From NCBI GenBank assembly GCA_029879725.1, contig JAOUPR010000006.1:1-64000 (forward strand): a stretch of 64,000 nucleotides of DNA, read 5' to 3'. The stretch's first letter is position 1. Every line of letters begins with the position of its first letter. This document shows positions 10,036 through 18,240 of the stretch, in pieces. The notes under the pieces were generated by a model that was given only the letters and a program-made list of their open reading frames with translations, searched no databases and was not told the origin of the DNA. The position numbers and the translations under genes were made by a program. This stretch comes from Gemmatimonadota bacterium. GTDB lineage: Bacteria > Gemmatimonadota > Gemmatimonadetes > Longimicrobiales > Gaopeijiaceae.

Positions 10036-11490
10036 TCAGGCTCCATGGGGAGAGGACGTCACCAGCGGCTCGAGGGCCCGGATCTGCTCGTGCCAGGCGT
10101 CGAGATCGGCGGACAGGCGCTCCCGCACGTCCGGGTGCCGCCACCAGAAGAGGAAGGTGCGTACCCGCCGGACCACGCTCCCGGCCCGGTCACGGTAGCG
10201 GAGGTGGATGGCCCCGGAGAGGGGGAGGCTGAGCACGAGGAGCGCCCCCCAGCCTCCACCGGCCATCAGGAACGCGAGGGCCGCCACCACGATCCACCAG
10301 ACGAAGAAGATGGGCACGGACATGAACACCGCGTTGGACGCCGGGTGGTCCTCGTCGGTGCTCAGCGCGGCCACCAACCGGCGTGTGACGGTGAGCGGGA
10401 CCAGGTGGGCCAACCACCCCCACAGAGCCAGCGGCGCCCCGACCAGCAACACCTCCACCTCCCGCACCACGAAGAGGGCCACCCGGGCCGCGTTCATGGG
10501 GAGCCCCACCTCGAAGGCCGCCACACCCAGGCGGTCCATCTCGGTGGTGAGTGCCTCCGCCCGGTCCGCCAGGGAGCGAAAGCGCCGGGGGTCCCGCGTG
10601 CGGAGGAGGTGCGCGCCGCCCTGGAGCTTGTGGACCCGGTCCACCCGGGCCTCCGCGTCGAGACCCTCGGGGCGATCCACCGGGGGAGGGCCCCCGGGCC
10701 GATAGGCGAAGAGTCGGTCCGCCCGGAGGATCAGGTCGCGCTCCTCCGCCGAGGCGAAGTTGATGGTGAGCGCCTCCACCCATCCCTGCATCTCATGCGT
10801 CAGGGCGCGAACGTCCACGCGGGCGCCCCCGCCGCCCGCCGCCGCGGCGGATTCCACCGGCGGGAGGGGCGTCTCGACGGCGCGCACCCCAGCGTCTTCC
10901 GTCCCCGCGCCGCCGTCCGCGTGCCCACGCACCCACGCCCGCGCGCCCACGGGCTCCCCCACCAGCGCCACCGCCTCGCTCCGCCACCCGTCCTTGCGGG
11001 TGAAGTGGAGCCCCACCGGGACGATCGACAACTCCGGCGCCGTCGGATCGTCCAGGTAGTCCGCGACCATGCGGGCGGCGCCGGTCCGGAAGCGGCGCAT
11101 CCCCGGATCCGAGTGGCTCACCCCCTCGGGGAAGATGAAGAGCGCTCCTCCCTCCCGGAGCCGGCGCACGGCCTCGGACAGGGCGAACAGGTTCTCCCGG
11201 GGGTCGGACCCCTCCTCGCGGTCCCCCCGCCGGTGGAGGAGGATGGTGTCCAGCGCCCAGATCACCACTCTCAGGAGCGGGTTCTTCACCAGGGTGCTCT
11301 TGGCCGTGAGCGTCACCTTCCGTCGGACGTTGGTCAGGATCAGCAACGGATCCACGAAGGCATTGATGTGGTTGGACACGAAGAGCACCGGCCCCGTGTC
11401 GGGGATCCTCGACCGCCCCTGCACGTGGACGCGACGGAAGAACCCGTACAAACCCAGGCGCAGGAGCGCGCGACAGACGCGATAGATCAC
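10036..11490 (-). CDS. PlsC-type lysophospholipid acyltransferase with C-terminal membrane segments
   Basis: The N-terminal domain carries the acyltransferase signatures SNHINAFVDP (catalytic His41, in the HX5D variant) and IFPEGVSHSDP. It is therefore predicted to transfer an acyl chain to a lysophospholipid or glycerol-phosphate acceptor at the cytoplasmic membrane. The C-terminal half contains at least two long hydrophobic stretches (VGAPLALWGWLAHLVPL and FFVWWIVVAALAFLM), followed by a basic cytosolic tail, giving 484 residues in all. The GTG at 11490 overlaps the upstream stop as GTGA, which favours this start. An in-frame GTG at 11526 would add 12 residues but has GGAG only two bases away. 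The downstream PEP enzyme starts four bases after this stop. The middle of the protein (about 200-260) is a proline/glycine-rich low-complexity insert. Confidence 0.85.
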   Translation of the reverse strand: MIYRVCRALLRLGLYGFFRRVHVQGRSRIPDTGPVLFVSNHINAFVDPLLILTNVRRKVTLTAKSTLVKNPLLRVVIWALDTILLHRRGDREEGSDPRENLFALSEAVRRLREGGALFIFPEGVSHSDPGMRRFRTGAARMVADYLDDPTAPELSIVPVGLHFTRKDGWRSEAVALVGEPVGARAWVRGHADGGAGTEDAGVRAVETPLPPVESAAAAGGGGARVDVRALTHEMQGWVEALTINFASAEERDLILRADRLFAYRPGGPPPVDRPEGLDAEARVDRVHKLQGGAHLLRTRDPRRFRSLADRAEALTTEMDRLGVAAFEVGLPMNAARVALFVVREVEVLLVGAPLALWGWLAHLVPLTVTRRLVAALSTDEDHPASNAVFMSVPIFFVWWIVVAALAFLMAGGGWGALLVLSLPLSGAIHLRYRDRAGSVVRRVRTFLFWWRHPDVRERLSADLDAWHEQIRALEPLVTSSPHGA

Positions 11491-12398
11491 GGTGCCCGAC
11501 CCGTCTCCACGCGACGTGCCGTCCACCGCTCCGCCAGAACGAGCGCCCCGAATGCGAAGGCGGCTCCGAACACGAGGTCGACCAGGTAGTGGTACCGCAG
11601 GGCGAGGGTCGCCAGGGAGATCAGGAGCACCAGCGGCACGTAGATGAGTCCCCGGAGCCGGTCACCGTGGCGGAAGTCGAACGCCATCCCCAACACGGAC
11701 GCCCCGACGTGCAACGACGGGAACGCGCCGTGCGGACCCCCGACGCCTTCGATGCTCGTCAGGATGATGCCGTGGAAGAACCCTCCCTGGAGGGGTGAGG
11801 CGAAGGCGTCTTCCATGAACACCACCGGTCCCCGCGCGGGAACGAAGAGGTAGCCCATGAAGCTCACGCCGTAGAGGATCGCGAAGGCGAGGATGAACAC
11901 ACGGCGGGACTCCCGCGGCCGCGCCACCAGCCCCAGGAAGATGGTGAGGTAGATGTAGGGGATGAACGCCCCGTAGAAGACGGACAGCGCCTCGGTGCTC
12001 CATGCGTGGGCCGCCAACCACCGATTCACCCACAGCACCGGCTCGGCCCCGAGCCCGAGAACCCGATCCGCCGCCCTCAGCCAGGGATCTCCGATCCATG
12101 GGATGGCCGCGAACGCGACCCGACCCAGGGACGCATAGAGGAAGAACATCACACCCACCACCGTCACGGCGGTCACCAGGGTGCGAGCCTCTTCGCCGGC
12201 AATCCTCGCGGCGCCGAGCACGACCACACCGAGCAGCGCCGACACGCCGACGTGCAATACGAGGTCGCTCCCCACCGGCCGTCCCGAGAGAAACGAGGCG
12301 AGCAGGGTGAGGGTCACCACCCCCAGGGTGAACGCCACCACGGCCAGGGCGGGCGCGGTGTCGGAGAGGGGGGATGCGGAGGGGCCGGAGCGCATCAT
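11487..12398 (-). CDS. PAP2-superfamily lipid phosphatase / inositol-phosphorylceramide-synthase-like membrane protein
   Basis: The 303-residue polytopic protein contains the PAP2/IPC-synthase signature set: ARGPV (about 195), GAFPSLHVG (about 229-237) and LRYHYLVDL (about 268-276). The histidines of SLH and RYH are the expected catalytic pair and the Asp the general acid partner. Such enzymes dephosphorylate lipid phosphates or transfer a phospho-headgroup between lipids on the outer side of the membrane. It heads an operon with the PlsC-like acyltransferase (GTGA overlap) and the Rph-like PEP enzyme, which points to synthesis of a particular phospho- or sphingolipid. The start is one of two adjacent ATGs (12398 or 12395). 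Confidence 0.88.
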   Translation of the reverse strand: MMRSGPSASPLSDTAPALAVVAFTLGVVTLTLLASFLSGRPVGSDLVLHVGVSALLGVVVLGAARIAGEEARTLVTAVTVVGVMFFLYASLGRVAFAAIPWIGDPWLRAADRVLGLGAEPVLWVNRWLAAHAWSTEALSVFYGAFIPYIYLTIFLGLVARPRESRRVFILAFAILYGVSFMGYLFVPARGPVVFMEDAFASPLQGGFFHGIILTSIEGVGGPHGAFPSLHVGASVLGMAFDFRHGDRLRGLIYVPLVLLISLATLALRYHYLVDLVFGAAFAFGALVLAERWTARRVETGRAP

Positions 12399-12523
12399 GG
12401 TTCGAAAGTATGGTCTCTGCCTCCCGTCGCCAACCGATCCCGGTCTACCCCCCCCCTCCCCACCCTGCTACAATCCCCGGTCGCCCCCACCGTCGAAAAC
12501 CCCGAACGTCACAGGAATCCCCC

Positions 12524-14839
12524 ATGCGTCCAGGCCAGACCATGCGGGCCACGGCTTGCATCATCGCCGCGGGGCTGCTTCCGGCGGTCACACCGGCCCT
12601 CAGCGCCCAACGCGCCGATGCGGATCCGGCCGGCGCCGGGGAAGACGGGGCTCACCCCAACGCACCCCACGGGATCCTCGACCTGCATCGACTGTCGGGA
12701 CCCATCACGCTGGACGGGATCAGCGACGAGGCTGCGTGGGCCGAGATCGACCCCCTCCCCCTCACCATGTACGAGCCGACCTTCGGCGGCGACAGCGACC
12801 GGAAGATCGAGTTGCGGGTCGGCTACGACCAGGAAGCGATCTACGTGGCGGCGCGTTTCTTCCACGACGATCCCTCCCGGATCCGCGGGTACTCCCTGAC
12901 GCGGGATCGCTGGGTGGGCGATGACGGGTTCGCCATCCTCCTGGACACCTTCAACGACAACGAGAACTCGCTGCGCTTCGTCGGACTCCCGTTGGGCACG
13001 AAGATGGACATGAGCATCACGGGAGACGGGCAGAACGAAGGGGGCGCGGGGGGCTCCGGCCCCCGGGGAATGTCGTGGAACACGTTCTGGGACCTGGAGA
13101 CGAAGATCACCGACGAAGGATGGTTCGGCGAAATGCGCATCCCGTTCTCGTCGCTCCGCTTCGAGCCGCTGGAAGACGGTTCTGTGGTCATGGGGATGAT
13201 GGCCTACGCCTACGAGCCCGCCGACGGAAACCGCTGGACGTTCCCGGCCATCCCGCCGCGCTTTCCCTACACGCAGGTGTCCGCCATGCAGGACGTGCGC
13301 ATGACGGGAGTGGTGCCAAGGAGCCCGGTGTACGTCTCGCCGTACGGGCTCCTGGGGTCGGTCCGGAGTGCGGCGTTGGCGCCCGACAGCACGCGGTGGG
13401 ACAGGTCCACGGCAGCCGACCGGGAGGTGGGGGTGGACATCAAGATCAACCCCACCCCCAACCTCACGCTGGACCTCACGGTGAACACCGACTTCGCCGC
13501 GGTGGAGGTGGACAATCAGCAGGTCAACCTGACGCGCTTCTCCCTCTTCTTCGACGAGAAGCGGCCCTTCTTCCAGGAACGGGCGGGGATCTTCGCCTTC
13601 GAGACGGGTGCGGACCAGGGAACGCTCTTCTACTCCCGGCGCATCGGCCTGGCCAACGGCTCCCCCGTCCCGATCCTGGGCGGCGCGCGCCTCGTCGGCC
13701 GTGTGGGGAAGTGGGACGTCGGCCTCATCGAGATGCAGACCGAGGCGGTGGACTCCACGGTTGCGTCGGAGAACTTCGGCGTCCTGAGGCTCCGGCGGCG
13801 GGTATGGAACGACAACTCCTTCCTGGGCGGAATGGCCACCAGCCGGGTGGATACCGACGGCATCTTCAACGTGACCTACGGCGTGGACGGACTCTTCCGG
13901 GTGGCGGGAGACGAGTACGTCACCCTCAAGTGGATCCAGACCGTGCGGGGTGGTGACGCCTCGGTGGATACCCTCCCCTCGGGGCGCGACGCGGCCCGCG
14001 TGGTGGTGGACTGGACGCGTCGCCGGCTCCAGGGGCTCAGCTACCGGCACGCCCTCACCTGGTCCGGCGTCGGGTACGAGCCCGGAGTGGGATTCGAACC
14101 GCGAAGCGACTTCACCCGGGCCCAGAGCGACTGGGGATACCAGTGGTTCCCCGGCGGGGAGTCCATCTTCCGGCGCATGTGGCTCGGGGTGGAGAGCAAC
14201 GTCTGGGTGCGCAACGCCGACGACCGGGTGGACACGGGCCAGCTTCGCCCCTTCGTCCAACTGGAGACGAAGCCCGGGGCCACCTTCGTCCTGGCGGCGA
14301 ACACGTCGTACGAAGACGTCCCCGAGGCCTACGCGCTCCCGGACGGATCCGCCGACGTCCCCGTGGGATCGTACTGGGCCACCGAGGGATCCCTGGAACT
14401 GCGCGCGGCCCGAGGCTGGGCCGTCCGGCCGAACGTCACGTTGACGGCCGGAGAATTCTTCGACGGCACCCGCACCGGGCTCAAGTCCGACGTCCGCCTC
14501 ACGGTGAACCAGTACCTGGAGCTGGGCGGAGGATGGGAATGGAATCACATCCGCTTCGACAACCGCGGTCAGTCGTTCGACAGCCACCTGCTCCGCCTCA
14601 AGGCCGACGGCGCGCTGGACGTCCACTTCTCCGTGAACGCGTTCCTCCAGTACAACTCCCTCACGGATCAGGTCACCACCAACACCCGCCTGCGCTACAA
14701 CTTCCGTGAGGGACAGGACCTCTGGTTCGTGTGGAACACGAACCTCAACATGGAGCGGGACATCCTGGGGATGCCGCGCCTCCCGTTTGAGCAGGCCCGT
14801 ACTCTCACCATGAAGTACACCCACACCCTGGTACTGTAG
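12524..14839 (+). CDS. Secreted DUF5916 protein with N-terminal carbohydrate-binding (CBM9-like) domain
   Basis: The 771-residue exported protein has a signal peptide (MRATACIIAAGLLP… cleaved near LSAQ). A CBM9/DOMON-like beta sandwich covers residues ~40-240 (ITLDGISDEAAWAEI, LRVGYDQEAIYVAARFF, FGEMRIPFSSLRF). The DUF5916 region follows to the C-terminus (TPNLTLDLTVNTDFAAVEVDN and FSLFFDEKRPFFQERAGIF are hallmark stretches), with alternating strands at the end that suggest an outer-membrane or secreted beta fold. Its biochemical role is unknown; the binding module suggests glycan or heme-like ligand handling at the surface. ATG 12524 is supported by AGGAA seven bases upstream. A TACAAT at 12469-12474 may be its -10 element. 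Confidence 0.88.
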   Translation: MRPGQTMRATACIIAAGLLPAVTPALSAQRADADPAGAGEDGAHPNAPHGILDLHRLSGPITLDGISDEAAWAEIDPLPLTMYEPTFGGDSDRKIELRVGYDQEAIYVAARFFHDDPSRIRGYSLTRDRWVGDDGFAILLDTFNDNENSLRFVGLPLGTKMDMSITGDGQNEGGAGGSGPRGMSWNTFWDLETKITDEGWFGEMRIPFSSLRFEPLEDGSVVMGMMAYAYEPADGNRWTFPAIPPRFPYTQVSAMQDVRMTGVVPRSPVYVSPYGLLGSVRSAALAPDSTRWDRSTAADREVGVDIKINPTPNLTLDLTVNTDFAAVEVDNQQVNLTRFSLFFDEKRPFFQERAGIFAFETGADQGTLFYSRRIGLANGSPVPILGGARLVGRVGKWDVGLIEMQTEAVDSTVASENFGVLRLRRRVWNDNSFLGGMATSRVDTDGIFNVTYGVDGLFRVAGDEYVTLKWIQTVRGGDASVDTLPSGRDAARVVVDWTRRRLQGLSYRHALTWSGVGYEPGVGFEPRSDFTRAQSDWGYQWFPGGESIFRRMWLGVESNVWVRNADDRVDTGQLRPFVQLETKPGATFVLAANTSYEDVPEAYALPDGSADVPVGSYWATEGSLELRAARGWAVRPNVTLTAGEFFDGTRTGLKSDVRLTVNQYLELGGGWEWNHIRFDNRGQSFDSHLLRLKADGALDVHFSVNAFLQYNSLTDQVTTNTRLRYNFREGQDLWFVWNTNLNMERDILGMPRLPFEQARTLTMKYTHTLVL

Positions 14840-14869
14840 CGGGGCCACCGGGAGCTCCGGCGACCCCGC
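14839..14869. terminator. Hairpin between convergent genes
   Basis: GCGGGG (14839-14844) pairs with CCCCGC (14864-14869), and an inner CCGG/CCGG pair is separated by two mismatches and a wobble. It lies between the DUF5916 gene and the convergent DUF4097 gene, so it may end transcription from both sides. No T-run is present. Confidence 0.45.
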
Positions 14870-14911
14870 CCCGGCCGATATCGGCCTCTGCCCGGGGGGG
14901 CGAACCGCGCC

Positions 14912-16012
14912 TCAGTTCTTCAAGAAGCGGACGTTTCCCGACCCCGTGCTGATGCGAATGCGGCCGTCGCCGTCTCCCAGCGTCCCGACGATCCGGTCCC
15001 GGCGGAACGAGCGGACCTGAAGCGGGAGATCGAAGTCGATCCCGCCCGAGCCCGTCTCCACCTCGACGTCTCCACCCAGGGACTCGGGCGCACGGACGGT
15101 GACCGATCCCGACCCGGTGTCGACATCGAGGCGATCCACGTCCCTCAGGAGCGTCACGGTCACGTCGCCGCTCCCGGTGTCGAGCACCACCATGGGCGAA
15201 GAGACGCCACCCAGGTCGATGTCCCCGGAGCCCGTGTCGGCACGCAGCGAGGTCGCCTCGATGCCCGAAGCGTCGATATCTCCGGAGCCCGTATCCAGGT
15301 CCACCGCGCCACCCACCACGTCGCGCACCGTCACCGAGCCCGACCCCGTATCCACGGTCAGGTCGCCTCGCACCGCGGTGACATCGGCGTCACCCGATCC
15401 GGTATCCACGTCGAGGGTTCCCGTCACGCCCGCGACCACCACCGATCCCGATCCGGTGTCCACCTTCAGCGCGCCGGACACGTCCGCGCCCTGTACGGAG
15501 CCCGAACCGGTGTGGAGGTCGAAGTCACCCCGCACACCCCTGATTTCCAGGGGTCCCGCGGCCAGCCGGACCTCCACGTCCTTCCCCGCGGGGACCTCCA
15601 CCACGAGATCGGCCCACGCCTCCACCCCCCGTCCGGACCCGCGGATCTCCACGCGGTCACCCCCGTGGCCGCCCCCGAAGGTGCCGTCCGCCCGCACGTC
15701 GAGATTGGTACGGGAGCCCCTTCCCAGCGCCGGGTACACCACGGCGTCTCCGGGATAGATCACCCTGAAGGTGGCCCGTCCGCCCAGCGCCCCCGCCTCC
15801 ACCCGCAGGTCCCCCGCGTCGGATCCGCCCAGGGTGACGTGCACGACCACGTCCGACCCACTCCCCCGCACCACCTCCACATGACCGGCGAGGTTGTATA
15901 CGGCGACCTCGTCTCCCGAAAGCCGGTGACTCTGCTGACCCGCGATCGGCAGCGGCAACACCGCGCACAACGCCGCCGACACCACCCAACCACCCGCGCT
16001 CCACGTCTTCAT
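14912..16012 (-). CDS. Secreted DUF4097 beta-solenoid protein with ten TGSG repeats
   Basis: A 366-residue exported protein (signal peptide to about residue 26, …IAGQQ). Residues ~40-150 are a beta-rich adhesin-like head. From residue 168 to 359 the motif TGSG, usually DTGSG(S/D), recurs ten times, first every 18-19 residues, then 20-21, with one 36-residue gap at the end. This is the DUF4097 putative-adhesin pattern, where each repeat is one turn of a right-handed beta-solenoid. Family members are thought to sit in the periplasm or on the outer membrane; function is unknown. It is the last gene of the sigma/anti-sigma operon and 16 bases after the other DUF4097 gene, so it is a likely effector or sensor of that envelope response. 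Confidence 0.88.
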   Translation of the reverse strand: MKTWSAGGWVVSAALCAVLPLPIAGQQSHRLSGDEVAVYNLAGHVEVVRGSGSDVVVHVTLGGSDAGDLRVEAGALGGRATFRVIYPGDAVVYPALGRGSRTNLDVRADGTFGGGHGGDRVEIRGSGRGVEAWADLVVEVPAGKDVEVRLAAGPLEIRGVRGDFDLHTGSGSVQGADVSGALKVDTGSGSVVVAGVTGTLDVDTGSGDADVTAVRGDLTVDTGSGSVTVRDVVGGAVDLDTGSGDIDASGIEATSLRADTGSGDIDLGGVSSPMVVLDTGSGDVTVTLLRDVDRLDVDTGSGSVTVRAPESLGGDVEVETGSGGIDFDLPLQVRSFRRDRIVGTLGDGDGRIRISTGSGNVRFLKN

Positions 16013-16028
16013 CGTCGATTCTCCTCGA

Positions 16029-16883
16029 TCATCTTCCCGAAGTGTTGAGACGGATGTCTCCGTCGAAGGCCTTCACCTCCAGAACCGCTCCTCCGTCACC
16101 CATCACGAACTCCACGACGCCACCCCGCGCCCGCCCCTGCATCGTGAGGGGAAGGTCGGACGAGAACTCGCCGTCGAAGGTCGCCACGCTCACCGTGGCG
16201 CCGGAGCGCTCCGGGAGCACGAGGACCGCGTCTCCGTCGTGGACCGAAATCCGGTACGTGCCGCCACGGACCAGCCCTCCCCGATAGAACACGTCGCCGT
16301 CCCACGTTTCCGCCCGCAGATCACCGGTCGTGATCCCATCGAGACGGATGTTCCCGTTCCCGCTTCCGACATCGACGACCCCCTCCACGTCGGTGAGCGA
16401 TACGTCGTCGCTCCGCGACCGCGCCGACACCGCCCCCCGGGCGCGCACGACCCGGATCTTCCCGTCCATGGTGGACAGGTCCAGGACGCCGGCCGTGTCC
16501 TCGGTGTCGATGTCACCGGAGACGATCCGCGCCCGCACCCCTCCGCCGACCCCGACGACGTGGACGTCCACGGACCTCCCCTGGATCTCCACCGGCGCGG
16601 TGGAGGGGATGCGGACGACGATGTCCACGTCCGGACCGCGGTACCGTCCCCTCCGGTCCAGGGGATGCACCCGCAATTCGTTTCCGCTCCGGGAAACCGT
16701 GAGACCGCGGGGATCGCCCGCTTGCGTCGCGAGAGCGAGGAGAGGACGATCCCACACCTCGACCCGGATCTCTCCGGACACGTTGGAGATCACGACGCGA
16801 TCACCCGCACGCACCTCCGCCGTCGTGTCCCGGGGGACCACGGCGCCGGCCGTCATCACGGCGGCAAGGGTCAGCACGATCAT
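16029..16883 (-). CDS. Second DUF4097-family secreted protein
   Basis: ATG at 16883 follows the anti-sigma stop by one base, which fixes the start. The 284-residue product begins with a short hydrophobic export signal (IVLTLAAVMTAGAVV). It then shows beta-strand repeats of DUF4097 type, such as IVSGDIDTEDTAGVLDLSTM, VVDVGSGNGNIRLDGI, ETWDGDVFYRG and FDGEFSSDLPLTM. The repeats are less regular than in the downstream paralogue: single VGSGNG and several (D)GD/DGE turns instead of DTGSG. It is probably periplasmic. Together with its neighbour it is the candidate target of the ECF regulon. No enzymatic motif is visible. Confidence 0.85.
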   Translation of the reverse strand: MIVLTLAAVMTAGAVVPRDTTAEVRAGDRVVISNVSGEIRVEVWDRPLLALATQAGDPRGLTVSRSGNELRVHPLDRRGRYRGPDVDIVVRIPSTAPVEIQGRSVDVHVVGVGGGVRARIVSGDIDTEDTAGVLDLSTMDGKIRVVRARGAVSARSRSDDVSLTDVEGVVDVGSGNGNIRLDGITTGDLRAETWDGDVFYRGGLVRGGTYRISVHDGDAVLVLPERSGATVSVATFDGEFSSDLPLTMQGRARGGVVEFVMGDGGAVLEVKAFDGDIRLNTSGR

Positions 16884-16884
16884 G

Positions 16885-17577
16885 TCAGGTGGCCCATTCG
16901 GTGAGGGTGGTGACGTCACGGAGGAGTTCCAGCTTGTCCCGATAGGCGCGCTCGAGGTGATCCCGGAGGAATGCGTTGGCGGGATCGCCGGCCAGGGCGC
17001 GGCGGGACTCGTCGATGGCCCTCTCGATGACGGCCAGATTTCTCTCCAACACCTGGATCGTGCCCGCGTCGAGAAGGTCACGGCTCTCGTGAAGCGTGCG
17101 CTCGAGCGCGCCCAACTCCTCGGCGAGCGCGGGAGGGGGGTCGCCGGCCCCGACTCCCGCGAACCGCGTCGCGAGACCGTCCGCGGACCCCGGAGGAGAC
17201 GCCGAGGATGAGCGTCCGCCGAGGGCGAAGGTGCCCGCCGCCGACACGACCATCAGCGCCACCGAAGCCGCCGCGAGCTGAGGCACGCTCATGAACAGTC
17301 CCCTCCGCCGGGGATGGAGTCTCCCTTCCGCCAAGGGGATGACGTTCCGGGACGCGCCGATGGCATCGGCGATCCCGGGCCACAGGTCCCGCTCGGGTTG
17401 GACGTCGCCGAGGTCGTGCGCCGCCTCCACCACCTCCCTGAGCTCGGCCAGGACGGACCGGCAGGAGGCGCAGGTGAAGAGGTGCGCTTCGAGGCCGGAG
17501 CGATCCCCGGCGTCCAGACCGTCGTCGACGTACTCGGAAAGACGGTCCATCCATTCGTCGTGTGATCGATGGGTCAT
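16885..17577 (-). CDS. Membrane-anchored zinc-finger anti-sigma factor
   Basis: A 230-residue protein with the ZAS/zf-HC2 signature HLFTCASC (His32, Cys36, Cys39), which binds zinc and clamps the partner sigma factor. A single membrane span lies at about residues 99-120 (LAAASVALMVVSAAGTFALG), and a predicted helical C-terminal domain of about 110 residues (ELGALERTLHESRDLL… DHLERAYRDKLELL) would be periplasmic and could sense the signal. Its ATG overlaps the sigma-factor stop as ATGA, the usual layout of a cognate pair. The downstream DUF4097 gene begins one base after its stop. Confidence 0.9.
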   Translation of the reverse strand: MTHRSHDEWMDRLSEYVDDGLDAGDRSGLEAHLFTCASCRSVLAELREVVEAAHDLGDVQPERDLWPGIADAIGASRNVIPLAEGRLHPRRRGLFMSVPQLAAASVALMVVSAAGTFALGGRSSSASPPGSADGLATRFAGVGAGDPPPALAEELGALERTLHESRDLLDAGTIQVLERNLAVIERAIDESRRALAGDPANAFLRDHLERAYRDKLELLRDVTTLTEWAT

Positions 17578-18137
17578 CGGTTCAGGTACCCTCTCAGGAG
17601 CATTCGGGCGCGGTGCAGCTGGGCCTTCGACGTGCCCACCGCGATCCCCATCCGCTCGGCGATTTCATCATGTCGATATCCCTCCACGTCGTACAGGACG
17701 AACACCTCCCGGGCTCCGTCCGGAAGACGCCGCAAAGCATCGTCCAGATCCAACGCGTCCCCGGAGGAACGGCGCCGCGGGGTCGGCTCGTGGGCCAGCA
17801 CGTCGTCCCCCTGCACGGTCCGCGCCTCCCGAGCCCGCCGGGACCTCAGGCGCGTGAGCAGATGGTTCACGGCCAGACGGTGGAGCCAGGTGCCGAAGCG
17901 AGCCTCCGCCCGGAACGTCCCCAGCTTCTCCCACGCTCGGATGAAGATCTCCTGCGTGAGGTCATCGGCCCCGTCGTCTCCAGCCATCCGGCGCGCGAGG
18001 GCATACACGTGCCCCACGTGCTCCCGGTAGAGGCGTTCGAAGGCCGCATGATCTCCGGCGGCGGCACGTCGCACATCCATCGCTTCGGTTCGCACCGGCC
18101 GGGCCTGGGTCCGTGGTGACTCGAGTCGTCGTTCCAT
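17574..18137 (-). CDS. ECF-family RNA polymerase sigma factor
   Basis: A 187-residue protein with sigma region 2 (FERLYREHVGHVYALARRM and DDLTQEIFIRAWEKLGTF) and region 4 (LPDGAREVFVLYDVEGYRHDEIAERMG then VGTSKAQLHRARMLLR). It lacks region 3, the ECF layout. It directs RNA polymerase to stress or envelope promoters and is held by the coupled downstream anti-sigma factor. The start at ATG 18137 is preceded by a GGGG-rich weak ribosome site. GTG 18143 and an internal ATG at 18080 are alternatives. The operon continues into two DUF4097 genes, its likely targets. Confidence 0.92.
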   Translation of the reverse strand: MERRLESPRTQARPVRTEAMDVRRAAAGDHAAFERLYREHVGHVYALARRMAGDDGADDLTQEIFIRAWEKLGTFRAEARFGTWLHRLAVNHLLTRLRSRRAREARTVQGDDVLAHEPTPRRRSSGDALDLDDALRRLPDGAREVFVLYDVEGYRHDEIAERMGIAVGTSKAQLHRARMLLRGYLNR

Positions 18138-18240
18138 GTACACCCCGTTGGACGGACGAATCCCGGGAATGGTTGGAATCGATCCTGGACGGGTCTACCC
18201 CGCAGCCGCGAGTACCTCCCTTCGGTGACGGTCTCCCGCC

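Noticed and set aside
14936-15510. Regularly spaced repeats that could be taken for a CRISPR array
   Set aside because: They are inside a coding sequence, encode the TGSG turns, vary in length by codons and have no conserved spacers or cas genes nearby.
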